Assembly: GCA_009646425.1 (NCBI GenBank)
Contig: WJBW01000003.1
Coordinates: 124,001-188,000 of the forward strand
Reading direction: 5' to 3'
Source of the DNA: Burkholderiales bacterium LSUCC0115
GTDB taxonomy: Bacteria > Pseudomonadota > Gammaproteobacteria > Burkholderiales > Burkholderiaceae_A
DNA length: 64,000 bases
A model generated the notes under the pieces. The model did no database searches. It was given only the letters and a program-made list of their open reading frames with translations, and was not told the origin of the DNA. Both the position numbers and the translations under genes were made by a program. Positions 43,427 to 53,156 of the stretch are shown here, piece by piece (the first letter of the stretch is position 1; each line of letters starts with the position of its first letter).

Positions 43427-44404
43427 CTACTCCAGAAAGAGCGAGCTGACCGAGTCCGACTTGGCGATCCGGATGATGGTCTCGCCAATCAGGCCGGCAC
43501 AGGTGATGGCCCGAATACGGCCACAAGCGACGGCCTCGGCTGACAGGGGAATGGTGTCGGTCACCACCAGCTCGTCTAGGGCACTGTTGGCGACCCGGTG
43601 AATGGCATCCCCTGACAAGACTGGGTGGGTACAGTAGGCGATGACCCTGGAGGCGCCGTGCGCTTTGAGGGCTGCCGCGGCCTTGGTCAGGGTGCCGGCG
43701 GTGTCGACCATGTCATCCATGATCAGGCAGGTTCGTCCCGACACGTCACCAATGATGTTCATGACCTCTGAGACGTTGGCCTTGGGCCGACGTTTGTCGA
43801 TGATGGCCAGTTCGGCATCGAGCTCCTTGGCAAAGGCCCGGGCACGAACCACGCCGCCGACGTCCGGCGAGACCACCATCAGGTTCTTGTAATCGTGCTT
43901 CCAGACATCGCCCAGAATGATCGGAGCGGCGTAGATGTTGTCCACCGGAATATCAAAGAAGCCCTGGATCTGGTCCGAATGCAGGTCCATGGTCAGCACC
44001 CGATCCACGCCAACCGCCTGCAGCATGTTGGCGATGACTTTGGCGCTGATGGGCACACGAGCAGAGCGCACGCGACGGTCCTGGCGGGCGTAGCCGAAAT
44101 AAGGAATGGCCGCGGTAATGCGGGCAGCCGAGGCCCGACGCAGGGCATCGGCCATGAGCATCACTTCCATCAGATGATCGTTGGCCGGTGCGCAGGTGGA
44201 CTGCAGGATGAACACGTCTCGGCCCCGAACATGCTCCAGGATCTCGACAGTGGCTTCGCCGTCACTAAACCGAGCCACCTTGGCACGACCAATGTGGATC
44301 GACAGGTTTTTTGCGACATCTGCAGCCAACTTGGGGTTAGCGTTTCCCGTGAACAGCATGATGCTGTCAGTTGAACCGTTACCTACGGGGAGACGTTCTG
44401 CCAT
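43427..44404 (-). CDS. prs: Ribose-phosphate pyrophosphokinase
   Basis: Makes PRPP from ribose-5-phosphate and ATP. Signatures are [47 protein letters not shown] (catalytic and flexible loops) and [16 protein letters not shown] followed by [14 protein letters not shown] (the PRPP loop). ATG 44404 gives 325 residues; ATG 44359 would give 310. A longer frame to 44506 runs into the tRNA-Gln gene and is false. It lies 62 bp after the tRNA on the same strand. Confidence 0.95.
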   Translation of the reverse strand: MAERLPVGNGSTDSIMLFTGNANPKLAADVAKNLSIHIGRAKVARFSDGEATVEILEHVRGRDVFILQSTCAPANDHLMEVMLMADALRRASAARITAAIPYFGYARQDRRVRSARVPISAKVIANMLQAVGVDRVLTMDLHSDQIQGFFDIPVDNIYAAPIILGDVWKHDYKNLMVVSPDVGGVVRARAFAKELDAELAIIDKRRPKANVSEVMNIIGDVSGRTCLIMDDMVDTAGTLTKAAAALKAHGASRVIAYCTHPVLSGDAIHRVANSALDELVVTDTIPLSAEAVACGRIRAITCAGLIGETIIRIAKSDSVSSLFLE

Positions 44405-44466
44405 GGCCTGTTCTAAGTGTCTGCAAGTGACGCACTGCAAAGCCTTACGCGTCTGAGGATTAGGGG

Positions 44467-44540
44467 CTGGGGAGGAAGGATTCGAACCCTCGTATGCCGG
44501 AATCAAAATCCGGTGCCTTAACCAACTTGGCGACTCCCCA
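44467..44540 (-). tRNA. tRNA-Gln (anticodon UUG)
   Basis: A complete 74-nt cloverleaf on the minus strand: acceptor TGGGGAG/CTCCCCA, D arm GCC/GGC with GTTGG in the loop, anticodon stem CCGGA/TCCGG with loop TTTTGAT (anticodon TTG), T arm GAGGG/CCTTC with TTCGAAT, and discriminator G. CCA is not encoded. It sits between ispE and prs, a classic betaproteobacterial position. Confidence 0.96.
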
Positions 44541-44570
44541 ACGAATCACTACAGGTGCATATCGTAACCG

Positions 44571-45488
44571 CTAATGCGCTGGATGCCGAATCAGCCGCCT
44601 GCACACACGAATCTGCTGGCCTTCAGCCAAAGCCTGCGCAGCGAGTCTGGACGCCAGTTTGTCGGCTTGGTCACGGTCTGCACAACTGGCAAACACCGCC
44701 CCACCGCTGCCACTCATGCGCATGGCCTGCAAAGGCAGATCCAGCGCCTGACCGCAGGTCTGCAGGGTCTGCAGGGCCTTGCGAACGGCTGAAAACTGTC
44801 GGCAGGCCACAGGCTCGAGGTCGTTGTGGCCGAACGTCCAAACTGGCGCTGAGGCCGCGTCTGAAAGATCCGAGATTCTCAAGGCTTTGGAATCGCGTGT
44901 CAATTCCGCATCACGAAAGATCTGAGCGGTGGGCACGCCCACGGCCGGTACCAGCACCACGAACCACTCACAGGCAGGCTCTAGGCTTTGCATGCGTTCG
45001 CCGATGCCCTCGACAAAGGCGGCCTGGCCATGAATAAAAAAGGGCACATCGGCGCCAAGCTGCAAACCCAGGGTGGCCAGCGCCTCGCGAGAGAACTGCA
45101 GACCCCAGAGCTGGTTGAGACCCATCAAAACGGCCGCAGCATCGGAACTCCCGCCGCCCAGCCCAGCCCCGCTGGGAATGTGCTTCTCGATCAGCAGGTC
45201 TGCGCCGAGCGTATCTGCGCCTTGCTCGCCTTTGGCCTTCGCAGCGTCTCGCAACAGGTGGGCTGCACGCAGCCCAAGATCGGTCTCTGCTGGCCAGCCC
45301 AGGTCTCCGAGCCGTTGAAGGTTTCCATCGTTGCGCCTGGTGATCTGAATGCGGTCGGTCCAGTCGATGAGGCAAAACAAACTCTGCAGCTGGTGGTACG
45401 CATCAGGCTGTCGCCCCACGACATGCAAAAACAAGTTGAGCTTGGCTGGCGCGAGCAGGCTGCAGGAGGTGGTGGATGTGTCAGGCAC
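44571..45488 (-). CDS. ispE: 4-diphosphocytidyl-2-C-methyl-D-erythritol kinase
   Basis: GHMP kinase of the MEP isoprenoid pathway. PAKLNLFLHVVG is the N-terminal substrate motif and PSGAGLGGGSSDAAAVL the ATP loop; MRMSGSGGAVF is motif 3. No ATG precedes the first motif. I prefer GTG 45488 (305 aa), 14 nt past the lolB stop; TTG 45530 (319 aa) would overlap lolB by 29 nt. It is followed by tRNA-Gln and prs in the usual cluster. Confidence 0.92.
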   Translation of the reverse strand: MPDTSTTSCSLLAPAKLNLFLHVVGRQPDAYHQLQSLFCLIDWTDRIQITRRNDGNLQRLGDLGWPAETDLGLRAAHLLRDAAKAKGEQGADTLGADLLIEKHIPSGAGLGGGSSDAAAVLMGLNQLWGLQFSREALATLGLQLGADVPFFIHGQAAFVEGIGERMQSLEPACEWFVVLVPAVGVPTAQIFRDAELTRDSKALRISDLSDAASAPVWTFGHNDLEPVACRQFSAVRKALQTLQTCGQALDLPLQAMRMSGSGGAVFASCADRDQADKLASRLAAQALAEGQQIRVCRRLIRHPAH

Positions 45489-45501
45489 GGTCTTGGAGCG
45501 C

Positions 45502-46020
45502 TCAGCGACCCGATGGCTGCTTGGGTTCAATAAACAGACGAAGGGCCAGTGAGCCCCGAGGCGTGGTAATCACCCTTTGCAGACGCTGGGGCTGGGCCAC
45601 CACCAACATCTGGTCGCCCAACTCTGTCAGAAGCTGACCCAGGGGTTGCAGGCTGTCCTCTTGCAGGCCCAGGGTCTGTTGTGCCCACTGCAGGGCCTGG
45701 TCTTGACCCACTGTCTGGTCATTTGGTCCCAGTGGCTGCCAGCCGGCCCAGGGCCCGGAGCCGTCGGCCATCAGCATCAGGCTGCCCTGGGGTTGTGACC
45801 ATGGGTCGCTGAGCCAGAGTCTTTGACGCACCGGCCCACTGGCCTCCCGCCATTCAAACTGCCCAACCAAGGGCTCGGGCATACCGGGGCCGGACAAGGA
45901 AAAGCGTCCGGCGCGAGCTTGGCCATACTGAATGGGTTTATTCGGCAGGCTGCTGCAGCCAGCCATGGATCCCAGCAGGCCCAAGGCACCGATCATCCCA
46001 AGTGCAGCTCGTCTGTTCAT
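45502..46020 (-). CDS. lolB: Outer-membrane lipoprotein LolB (putative, short)
   Basis: LolB receives lipoproteins from LolA and inserts them in the outer membrane. The 172-residue protein has a lipoprotein signal with lipobox MAGC (Cys22) after GMIGALGLLGS. The mature part is short and weakly conserved: RAGRFSLSGPGMPEPLVGQFEWRE and LWLSDPWSQPQGSLMLM fit the LolB beta-barrel half. Context between a TPR gene and ispE is the conserved lolB slot, so the call relies partly on position. Confidence 0.75.
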   Translation of the reverse strand: MNRRAALGMIGALGLLGSMAGCSSLPNKPIQYGQARAGRFSLSGPGMPEPLVGQFEWREASGPVRQRLWLSDPWSQPQGSLMLMADGSGPWAGWQPLGPNDQTVGQDQALQWAQQTLGLQEDSLQPLGQLLTELGDQMLVVAQPQRLQRVITTPRGSLALRLFIEPKQPSGR

Positions 46021-46024
46021 GGGT

Positions 46025-47011
46025 CTACGGAAAGCTCACGCCAAATCGCTTGAGCGTGTCTTGCAGCAACTGGTTGTTGGGGTCTGTCTGGCGGCCGTGG
46101 CGCCAGATGGTAAAGGCCTCTGTCGCACGGTTGGCCTTCCACAAGACCTCGCCCAGGTGTGCGGCGACCTCGGCATCGGGCATGCGCACAAAGGCCTTTT
46201 GCAGCCAATCAATCGCCTGATCAAATTGTCCCAGTCGGTAGTAGACCCAGCCGACGCTGTCCAGAATATGCGCGTCATCTGGCCTGAGCTGATGGGCTTT
46301 TTCCAAAAGCGTCTTGGCCTCTTGTAACGATTGGCTGCGGTCCGCCAGGCTGTAGCCCAGGGCATTCAGGGCATGAGCATCTGCTGGGGTTCGACTGATC
46401 AGGGTTCGCAGGGCCTGCTCGGCCTGGGCGTGCTCTTTTAATTTTTCATGAAGCATGGCCTTGGTGTAGAGCAGCTTGGTGTGGTCAGGCTCTTGCACCG
46501 ACACGCGGCTCAGAATCGTCAAGGCTCGTCTGGGGTCTTGACTTCGAATCAGCAGATTGGACAGTCGCTCATAAAAGGCATCGAGCGCCTCTGGACTCGT
46601 GATGGCCTGCCGTCGTTTCAGCAGACTGTCACTCAGGTCGTGATCGAATCCGAGCAACAAGGACAGGGCATCCACGGTCTCTTGTGCGTTGGGTTCGTTG
46701 GGCTTGGCCTCAAGCCAGATCCTTGCCGCGGCCAAGGCCTGTGTGGGAGCCCGCAGGGCCAAAGCCAGCTGTGTCGCCCGTTCGGCAGCCGCAGCGTCTC
46801 GGGTCTGCTCGGCCACACCAAGGTAGGTAGCTGCTGCGATGGCCACATTGCCCTGCTGCAGCGCCAGTTCACTGGCCAGAATCTGAAAAATCAGCTGTGG
46901 TTCAGCATCGCTCTGAGCCTGCGGTGCAGCCCGACCTGACTGCGGTGGCAGCAGGCCAATCATCAGGCCAATCGTGAACAGACCTAGTTTTAGGGGCATC
47001 ATCACGCTCAA
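46025..47011 (-). CDS. TPR-repeat secreted protein
   Basis: Protein of 328 residues with a signal peptide (LKLGLFTIGLMIGLLPPQSGRAAPQ) and a run of tetratricopeptide repeats, clearest around QALRTLISRTPADAHALNALGYSLADR and AHILDSVGWVYYRLGQFDQAIDWLQKAF. Homologues in this slot before lolB are often longer (about 600 residues), so this is a reduced version. It is likely a periplasmic or outer-membrane-associated scaffold; partners are unknown. It lies 4 bp upstream of lolB and is divergent from mutM (32 bp). Confidence 0.8.
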   Translation of the reverse strand: MSVMMPLKLGLFTIGLMIGLLPPQSGRAAPQAQSDAEPQLIFQILASELALQQGNVAIAAATYLGVAEQTRDAAAAERATQLALALRAPTQALAAARIWLEAKPNEPNAQETVDALSLLLGFDHDLSDSLLKRRQAITSPEALDAFYERLSNLLIRSQDPRRALTILSRVSVQEPDHTKLLYTKAMLHEKLKEHAQAEQALRTLISRTPADAHALNALGYSLADRSQSLQEAKTLLEKAHQLRPDDAHILDSVGWVYYRLGQFDQAIDWLQKAFVRMPDAEVAAHLGEVLWKANRATEAFTIWRHGRQTDPNNQLLQDTLKRFGVSFP

Positions 47012-47043
47012 CAGTAACTCAGTTTTTTTGTTCTATCTCATCT

Positions 47044-47910
47044 ATGCCCGAACTCCCCGAAGTCGAGGTCACCAGGCTGGGTCTCATGCCAGTCCTACCC
47101 GGACTGGTCTTGCAGTCTGTTCGCACCAGCGGCAAGACCTTGCGTTCATTCTCGGGGTCCGCGGCCGACCTCAAGCCTCTGACTCACCAGCGGTTGCAAA
47201 CGATTGCCAGGCGGGCCAAGCAGCTCATCTTTGTTTTCGAGCGGCACCTCATGTCGGTCCACCTGGGCATGTCAGGGGTCTTGCAATGGCGGGGCGCCGG
47301 GCAAGACCAGCCCATGTCCGGTCATGACCACGTCGCCTGGCGTTTTCAGTCGGGTGAACTGGTGCTCAACGACCCTAGGCGATTTGGCGATGTGCGGCTT
47401 TTGGTCAGGCCAAGTGACTTTGAGGCCAACCCGACGGCGGGTCTGGCTCAATTACCTGCCGACTGGTTGGGCCAAGCAGCCAGCGGCCTGGAGCCCCTGT
47501 CCACCGATTTTCATGGCGGCGCCCTGTTCCAAGCGGCCCGTGGGGTTCGGCAGGCCATTAAGGTCTGGCTGATGCGCGGCGATGTGGTGGTGGGCGTGGG
47601 CAATATCTACGCCAGTGAGGCCCTCTATCGCGCGGGCATTTCGCCGCGTCGTGCGGCCGGACGCCTCAACCGCCAGAAGATGGATCGGCTGGCCCAGACG
47701 ATTGCCCAGGTTTTGCAAGAGGCGATTGATCAGGGTGGCAGCACCCTAAGAGATTTCTATGGTGCCGATGGCCAGCCTGGGCGGTATGGCCAGGCCCACC
47801 AGGTCTACGGTCGCGAGGGCCTGCCCTGCCTGGTCTGTGGCCAGGCGATTCGGCGTCTGGTGCAAGCCCAGCGGGCGACTTTCTTCTGTCCCAACTGTCA
47901 ACGTGGCTAG
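47044..47910 (+). CDS. mutM: Formamidopyrimidine-DNA glycosylase
   Basis: Excises 8-oxoguanine and FapyG. The catalytic N-terminus is MPELPEVE (Pro1 after Met removal, Glu2), a Lys in RRAKQLIFVF corresponds to the beta-F loop, VHLGMSG is conserved, and the zinc finger CLVCGQAIRRLVQAQRATFFCPNC ends the protein. The 288-residue length is normal. It overlaps mutY by 8 nt, so the two GO-system repair genes are translated together. Confidence 0.96.
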   Translation: MPELPEVEVTRLGLMPVLPGLVLQSVRTSGKTLRSFSGSAADLKPLTHQRLQTIARRAKQLIFVFERHLMSVHLGMSGVLQWRGAGQDQPMSGHDHVAWRFQSGELVLNDPRRFGDVRLLVRPSDFEANPTAGLAQLPADWLGQAASGLEPLSTDFHGGALFQAARGVRQAIKVWLMRGDVVVGVGNIYASEALYRAGISPRRAAGRLNRQKMDRLAQTIAQVLQEAIDQGGSTLRDFYGADGQPGRYGQAHQVYGREGLPCLVCGQAIRRLVQAQRATFFCPNCQRG

Positions 47911-48943
47911 ATCCTTCGCACAGCGCCTACTGGCCTGGGCCCGGGTTCACGGTCGACAGGGGCTGCCTTGGCAGCCTGGCCAAGGTCAGTCGGCCGATCC
48001 CTATGCGGTCTGGCTCTCGGAGATCATGCTGCAGCAGACCCAGCTCATCAATGTGCTCGGTTACTACCAGCGGTTTGTCGCCAAATTCCCAACGGTGCAG
48101 GCCCTGGCAGCGGCAGACCTCGATCAGGTACTGGCTGTCTGGAGCGGCCTGGGCTACTACGCGCGGGCTCGCAACCTGCATGCGGCTGCTCGGCAGCTGG
48201 TGGCGTCAGGTGGTTTTCCGCAGACCGCTCAGCAATGGTCTGAACTCCCTGGTGTAGGCCCCTCCACGGCGGCAGCGATTGCCTCGGTGGTCTATCGCGA
48301 GCGGGTTGCGATTCTGGATGGCAATGTCAAACGTGTGTTGGCTCGACATGGCCTGCGTCCCGAGCCCTGGAACAGTCCTGCCTTGACCAAGGCCTTGTGG
48401 CCGGTGGCCCAGTCCTTGGTCCCCAAGCAATCCGCCGACATGCCAGCCTATACCCAGGCCATTATGGACCTGGGGGCCACTGTGTGCACACCCCGGCAGC
48501 CCAACTGCCAGTCCTGTCCGGTTCAGGCCGATTGCCAGGCTTACCAGCAGCAGCGGGTCGAGGCTTATCCAAAGCCCGCTGTCCGAAGGGCTCGTCCCGT
48601 GCGAGCCAGTCTGTGGACCTTGGCCCAGCATGAGCAGTCCATCGCCCTGGTTCAGAACCCAGGCCGGGGGCTCTGGGGTGGGCTCTGGGTCTTGCCTGCT
48701 GTCGCCTTAGACCCCGCGGATCTGCACAAACGGCTGCCCGACTGTGGACAGCAGATCACGCATGACTTCACCCATTACCGACTTCAGATTGGCGTGGTCT
48801 TGAAGCGTTGCCGTGGACATCGGCCCAGACAGATCCAAGGCCAGCCCGTCGAGTGGGTTGACTGGCGAGCCGCCCTCGAGATGGGCCTGCCCAAGCCGGT
48901 CCGTCAGGCAATTGTTCAGGCCATGCAAGACGCGAGTCGCTAG
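47903..48943 (+). CDS. mutY: Adenine DNA glycosylase
   Basis: Removes adenine mispaired with 8-oxoguanine. Starting at GTG 47903 inside the mutM end, the 346-residue protein has the catalytic Glu40 in WLSEIMLQQTQ, a helix-hairpin-helix (LPGVGPSTAAAIAS) and Asp139 in ILDGNVKRVLARH. The [4Fe-4S] ligands are C-x6-C-x2-C-x5-C in CTPRQPNCQSCPVQADC. A C-terminal NUDIX-like domain recognises 8-oxoG. An ATG-started longer frame to 47759 runs through mutM and is false. Confidence 0.95.
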   Translation: MARSFAQRLLAWARVHGRQGLPWQPGQGQSADPYAVWLSEIMLQQTQLINVLGYYQRFVAKFPTVQALAAADLDQVLAVWSGLGYYARARNLHAAARQLVASGGFPQTAQQWSELPGVGPSTAAAIASVVYRERVAILDGNVKRVLARHGLRPEPWNSPALTKALWPVAQSLVPKQSADMPAYTQAIMDLGATVCTPRQPNCQSCPVQADCQAYQQQRVEAYPKPAVRRARPVRASLWTLAQHEQSIALVQNPGRGLWGGLWVLPAVALDPADLHKRLPDCGQQITHDFTHYRLQIGVVLKRCRGHRPRQIQGQPVEWVDWRAALEMGLPKPVRQAIVQAMQDASR

Positions 48944-48958
48944 GGACAAGCGCCTAGC
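48939..48958. terminator. Palindrome covering the convergent mutY and rapZ stops
   Basis: GCTAGG (48939-48944) and CCTAGC (48953-48958) form a perfect 6-bp inverted repeat with an 8-nt loop; it contains both stop codons. It may act as a weak bidirectional terminator, though no T tract is present. Confidence 0.35.
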
Positions 48959-49871
48959 TCAGGCCACGTTGGATCAGCGATCGATGGCGGACCATCACAG
49001 GCCAGCTGCCAGCAAATCGTTTAGCCAGTTGTTCAGCCCCATAGACCGATCGATGCTGTCCACCGGTGCAACCCAAGGCCACCGTGAGGTAACTGCGTTG
49101 CTCCTGTACGTAGCAGGGCAGCCACTTGTCCAGGTAGTCGCCAATGTCTGTCACCATCGCGCCCACCTGCTCATGTCCGGATAAGTAGGCTTCCACTGGG
49201 GGATCTTTGCCGGTGAGAGCCTTGAGTTCAGCCACGTAATGGGGGTTGGGCAGGCACCGAAGGTCAAAGACCAGGTCTGCATCCAGCGGAATACCGGCCT
49301 TGAAGGCAAACGACTGAAAGAGCAGGACCAGGCCAGAGGTATCTAGTTTGAGAAAGGCCCGAAGCCAGGTTCTCAGGGCGGAGGATCGCAAGTCGCTGGT
49401 GTCCACCGGGATGCCCAGGTGTTGCAGCGGCGCCAGAATTTCGCGCTCATGCTCGATGCATTCCATCAGCGTCATCGACTCACCGGTGTCGTCCCGGTTC
49501 TCTTCCGAGAGCAGCGACAGAGGATGGCGGCGGCGCGTCTCCGAGTAGCGCTGCAGCAGGATGTCGGACCGGGCATTCAGAAAGAGCACCGTCAGGCCAA
49601 TGCCTTCCGCTCGCAATTCCGACAGTGCTTTTTCCAGATGGGCCAGGTCAGCCCCTACTCGGACATCCGCCGCCAGCGCCATCTGGCGGGTGCCACGGGC
49701 CTGCTGACTCTTCACCAGTGGGCTAATCAGGGCGACGGGAAGGTTGTCCACGCAATAAAAGCCTTGGTCCTCTAAAACAGCCAATGCCACTGACTTGCCA
49801 GAGCCGGACATGCCGGTGACGACCACCAGAGAAATGGGGTCTGCTGCGCTAGGTCCGTTCGATGACGTCAA
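48954..49871 (-). CDS. rapZ: RNase adapter protein RapZ
   Basis: P-loop protein of 305 residues; in enterics it guides RNase E to GlmZ and controls GlmS. Walker A is [11 protein letters not shown], followed by [11 protein letters not shown] and the conserved C-terminus ([23 protein letters not shown] ... [17 protein letters not shown]). The start is TTG 49871, supported by GAGG 7 nt upstream, and overlaps the hprK stop by 4 nt. It ends the sigma-54/nitrogen-PTS operon. Whether GlmZ/GlmY RNAs exist here is not shown. Confidence 0.93.
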   Translation of the reverse strand: MTSSNGPSAADPISLVVVTGMSGSGKSVALAVLEDQGFYCVDNLPVALISPLVKSQQARGTRQMALAADVRVGADLAHLEKALSELRAEGIGLTVLFLNARSDILLQRYSETRRRHPLSLLSEENRDDTGESMTLMECIEHEREILAPLQHLGIPVDTSDLRSSALRTWLRAFLKLDTSGLVLLFQSFAFKAGIPLDADLVFDLRCLPNPHYVAELKALTGKDPPVEAYLSGHEQVGAMVTDIGDYLDKWLPCYVQEQRSYLTVALGCTGGQHRSVYGAEQLAKRFAGSWPVMVRHRSLIQRGLS

Positions 49872-50797
49872 AAAAGATCCTCGTTGTTCATGGCACGTTG
49901 TTGACGTTCCGTGAACTCGCGCATGGTGTCAATCCCTCTGAGCTGAAGCACTGTATTGCGCACGGCGGCTTCGACCAGCACAGCCAGGTTTCGACCAGCA
50001 GCCACTGGGATCACCACTTTGCGAATGGGCAGGCCCAGAACATCCTCGTTGAGAGCCTCTAGTGGCAGTCGCTCGTATTCATCAATCGCAGATCGGCGCA
50101 CCAGTTGAACGATGAGTCGCAGCCGCATTTTCCGTCTGACACTGGTCTCGCCGAAGATCGCCTTGATGTCCAGCAGCCCCAGGCCTCGGACTTCCAGCAG
50201 ATCCTTGAGTAGGGGCGGGCAGCGCCCTTCGATGGCATCCGGCGCGATGCGCGAGAACTCCACCACATCGTCGGCCACCAGGCCGTGCCCTCGTGTGATC
50301 AACTCCAGGGCCAGCTCACTCTTGCCCAAGCCCGATTCGCCGGAGATCAGCACACCCAAGCCCAGTACGTCCATGAAGACGCCGTGCAGAGAAGCCGATG
50401 GGGCCAGTCGCTTGGAGAGCTGGATGCGCAGCAGTTCGATCACCCGGGCAGCTGTGTGACTGCTTCGCATCAGGGGCAGGTCGTCTCGGTCACAGGCCTC
50501 AAAGAGCTGGGCCGGCGGAACCAGGCCGTCTGCCACCACGATAGCGGGGGGCTTGCCCGCGACCAGCTCGGCCGTCAGGTAGTTGCGTCGCTGGGGGTCG
50601 AGACGGTTGTAATAGTCCACCTCGGCCTGGCCAAAGACCTGAATTCGGTTCAGATGAATCAGATTGAAGTGGCCCACCAGATCAGCACTCTCAAAAGACG
50701 GGCCCGAGATGTGGCGGTCACCACCGGTCTGGCCGGTGACCCAGGTTAGCCGAAGCTGCTCTTGGTAGGCCTCAAAGAGTTGTTGAACGTTGAGCAT
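49868..50797 (-). CDS. hprK: HPr kinase/phosphorylase
   Basis: Phosphorylates and dephosphorylates HPr-type proteins on Ser. The 309-residue protein has the N-terminal Hpr_kinase_N domain and a C-terminal kinase with P-loop [18 protein letters not shown] (near residue 155), followed by [11 protein letters not shown] and the signature [16 protein letters not shown]. It stands between ptsN and rapZ. No ptsH-like gene is adjacent, so its HPr substrate must be encoded elsewhere. Proteobacterial HprK is generally linked to nitrogen-PTS and virulence regulation, not carbon catabolite repression. Confidence 0.94.
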   Translation of the reverse strand: MLNVQQLFEAYQEQLRLTWVTGQTGGDRHISGPSFESADLVGHFNLIHLNRIQVFGQAEVDYYNRLDPQRRNYLTAELVAGKPPAIVVADGLVPPAQLFEACDRDDLPLMRSSHTAARVIELLRIQLSKRLAPSASLHGVFMDVLGLGVLISGESGLGKSELALELITRGHGLVADDVVEFSRIAPDAIEGRCPPLLKDLLEVRGLGLLDIKAIFGETSVRRKMRLRLIVQLVRRSAIDEYERLPLEALNEDVLGLPIRKVVIPVAAGRNLAVLVEAAVRNTVLQLRGIDTMREFTERQQRAMNNEDLF

Positions 50798-50833
50798 GGC
50801 GTCTGCTTGCTCGACGGGCCTTTCAGGCCGGTC

Positions 50834-51298
50834 TTAGGCGCCGGCAGGCTGCCAATCGCACAGGCTTTGAAAGAGAGCCTGCGGGTCGGAGGCTGCGCCA
50901 AGAGACTCGCGCAGGGTTTTGTCGGAGAGCATCTCGGCGACCTCCGAGAGGATCTCCAGGTGCTGCTGGGTGGCCTGCTCAGGCACCAGCAGAAAAATCA
51001 GGACTGAGACGGGCTTGCCGTCCGGGGCATCGAAGGCCACCGGCTCGGCCAGTCGGACCACCGCGGCCATGGCTTCTTTGAGACCCTTGATCCGGCCGTG
51101 GGGGATGGCGATGCCCTCACCCAGGCCGGTCGACCCCAGCCGCTCGCGGGCAAACAGAGAGTCAAAGACCTTGCTTCGGGCGATGCCCTTCTTCTCTTCA
51201 AAGAGAAGTCCGGCCAGCTCGAAGGCCCGTTTCTTACTGGAGGCCTCCACGCCCAACAGGACGTGGTCAGCCGTTAACAGTTCACAAATGCGGTTCAT
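50834..51298 (-). CDS. ptsN: Nitrogen PTS EIIA protein
   Basis: EIIA-Ntr of 154 residues. The phosphorylated His67 lies in GIAIPHGRI, with the flanking LGSTGLGEG and FLLVPEQATQQHLEILSEVA blocks of the PTS_EIIA_2 fold. It regulates potassium transport, carbon/nitrogen balance and envelope stress in other proteobacteria. ATG 51298 is in the usual position (MNRICELL); a frame to 51508 runs through the hpf gene region and is false. Confidence 0.94.
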   Translation of the reverse strand: MNRICELLTADHVLLGVEASSKKRAFELAGLLFEEKKGIARSKVFDSLFARERLGSTGLGEGIAIPHGRIKGLKEAMAAVVRLAEPVAFDAPDGKPVSVLIFLLVPEQATQQHLEILSEVAEMLSDKTLRESLGAASDPQALFQSLCDWQPAGA

Positions 51299-51401
51299 GG
51301 GAACACCCGCTTGAAGGCAACAAAGTTCGTGGAGTATAGACCTTTTGACGGATTTGTTGCGCTGCGAAATTGCGCTGCAGGATGACCGCCCAGAGCCGTT
51401 C

Positions 51402-51719
51402 TCAGACCTCGATAGCCCCGCGTCCTGAGTGGACATTAGTCTGGTGCTGCTCTTTGTAACGGACCACTTGGCGATCGAGTTTGTCGGCCAACAGATCAAT
51501 GGCGGCATACATATCTGTATGCTTGGCCTCAGCGTGCAGGTCCTTACCTTGAAAGTGAACTGTCACTTCGGCTTTCTGATCGAGCTTCTCGACGGAGAGC
51601 ACCACCTGGGCCTGAATCCCATGGTCAAAGTGTCGCCAGGCCTTGGAAAACTTTTGGTTTACATAATCCCGAATCGCGTCGGTGATCGTGAGGTGATGAC
51701 CAGTGATCGTGACTTGCAT
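51402..51719 (-). CDS. hpf: Ribosome hibernation-promoting factor (short HPF)
   Basis: Binds the decoding centre of idle 30S/70S ribosomes. The 105-residue short form starts with MQVTITGHHLTITDAIRDYV and has HFQGKDLHAEAKHTDMYAAIDLLADKLDRQV. AAAGGAG precedes ATG 51719. It lies 13 bp after rpoN, the near-universal proteobacterial order, and is probably sensitive to growth-phase control of the operon. Confidence 0.94.
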   Translation of the reverse strand: MQVTITGHHLTITDAIRDYVNQKFSKAWRHFDHGIQAQVVLSVEKLDQKAEVTVHFQGKDLHAEAKHTDMYAAIDLLADKLDRQVVRYKEQHQTNVHSGRGAIEV

Positions 51720-51732
51720 AGATGGGTCTCCT

Positions 51733-53154
51733 TTATTGTCGTTTTCTAAGACTAGCACTTGGGATTCTGAGGGCTTCTCGATACTTTGCAACCGTTCTTC
51801 TGGCCACCACAACCCCCTGCTCCTGAAACCGATCAGACAGGGCTTGATCGGACAATGGTTTGGCACTGTCCTCAGCCTTGATCCAGGCCTCGATCTGAGC
51901 CTTGAGGGCCGTAGCCGATGCGGCTCCGCCATCGTCGGTGCCCACGTGGCTGCTAAAGAAAAACTTCAGCTCAAAACAGCCCAGCGGTGTGAGCATGAAC
52001 TTCTGGTTGGTCACTCGAGAGACGGTCGATTCGTGCAGTTCACAGGCCTCGGCAATATCCCGAAGCACCATCGGGCGCATGGCCTTAGGCCCCTGGCTAA
52101 AAAAAGCCTGCTGGGCTGCGACAATCGCCTGGGAGACTTTGAGAATCGTCTCAGAGCGCTGAGCGATGTTCTTCAGCATCCAGCGAGCCTCCTGCAGTTT
52201 TTGCGATAGCACCGAGTCAGACTCACCATCCCGAATCAGCCGAGCGTATTCACTGTTGATCGACAGCCTGGGCAGGGACTGCTTGGAGAGCCGAGCCACC
52301 CATTTGCCATTACGACCCAGGCTCACCATGACATCCGGGGTCAGGCTCGCATCTCGCTGGGCCTGAAAACGCTCAGCAGGTCGAGGCTCCAGGCCTCGAA
52401 TCAAATCGAGGGCGGCGTTGACCAGGTCACGGTCCAGTCCGCAGGCTCGACAGAGGCTGGCCAGTGGCATCTGGCCAACCTGATCCAGATGGCTTCCCAC
52501 CAGCAGCTGAGCAGCCTGCAAGGCATCGGCATCCAAACTGATCTTGCTGAGCCCACCGAGCTGAATCTGCAGGCATTGCTGCAGGCTCTGAGCGCCGATA
52601 CCCGGGGGATCCAGGGCCTGTAGCAGTCGCAGCCCCACCATCATTTCGTCTTCGTCCAGGGCACCGCCGAGGTCGGACTCAAAGACCTCAGCATAGCCTT
52701 CGGCCAGTTCGGTCAGCGGGTCTCGAACGTAACCGTCTTCATCTAGGGCCTCGATCAGAATCTCCAGCCAGACCCGGTCCCGAGGGCTCAGGTGAAGGCC
52801 GGCCACCTGCTCCCGCAGATGGGCCTGCAGGCTGATAAAGCCAATCTCGCCGCCATCCTCCCGGCCGGCCCGGTCTTCTCCGCTGCCTTCACCCCGCCAG
52901 TCGGTCAGGCCATCGCCAATCGCATCTTCCCAGTCATCCGAGGACTCTGTCGGGGACTCGGCCTCCTGGCTGCTGGTCTCAAGCGACTCCCCTGACATCG
53001 AGTCTTCGATTTCCAGAAGGGGGTTGTCGGCGCTGAAGGCCTCGAGTTCTTGACGGAGTTCTAAGTTCGAGAGCTGCAACAGGCGAATGGCCTGCTGCAG
53101 CTGGGGAGTGAGCGTCAGCTGCTGACTGGTCTTGGTGGTCAGCGAAATCTTCAT
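51733..53154 (-). CDS. rpoN: RNA polymerase sigma-54 factor
   Basis: Alternative sigma factor that needs enhancer-binding ATPases. The 473-residue protein has region I (SQQLTLTPQLQQAIRLLQLSNLELRQEL), an acidic region II, the core-binding region III, a helix-turn-helix (SDQALSDRFQEQGVVVARR) and the RpoN box ARRTVAKYRE. It starts just 2 bp after the lptB stop. Target promoters were not searched for systematically. Confidence 0.96.
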   Translation of the reverse strand: MKISLTTKTSQQLTLTPQLQQAIRLLQLSNLELRQELEAFSADNPLLEIEDSMSGESLETSSQEAESPTESSDDWEDAIGDGLTDWRGEGSGEDRAGREDGGEIGFISLQAHLREQVAGLHLSPRDRVWLEILIEALDEDGYVRDPLTELAEGYAEVFESDLGGALDEDEMMVGLRLLQALDPPGIGAQSLQQCLQIQLGGLSKISLDADALQAAQLLVGSHLDQVGQMPLASLCRACGLDRDLVNAALDLIRGLEPRPAERFQAQRDASLTPDVMVSLGRNGKWVARLSKQSLPRLSINSEYARLIRDGESDSVLSQKLQEARWMLKNIAQRSETILKVSQAIVAAQQAFFSQGPKAMRPMVLRDIAEACELHESTVSRVTNQKFMLTPLGCFELKFFFSSHVGTDDGGAASATALKAQIEAWIKAEDSAKPLSDQALSDRFQEQGVVVARRTVAKYREALRIPSASLRKRQ

Positions 53155-53156
53155 GA

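Noticed and set aside
44405-44506. N-terminal extension of prs through the tRNA region
   Set aside because: The extension is read from tRNA-Gln sequence; Prs homologues start near 44404 or 44359.
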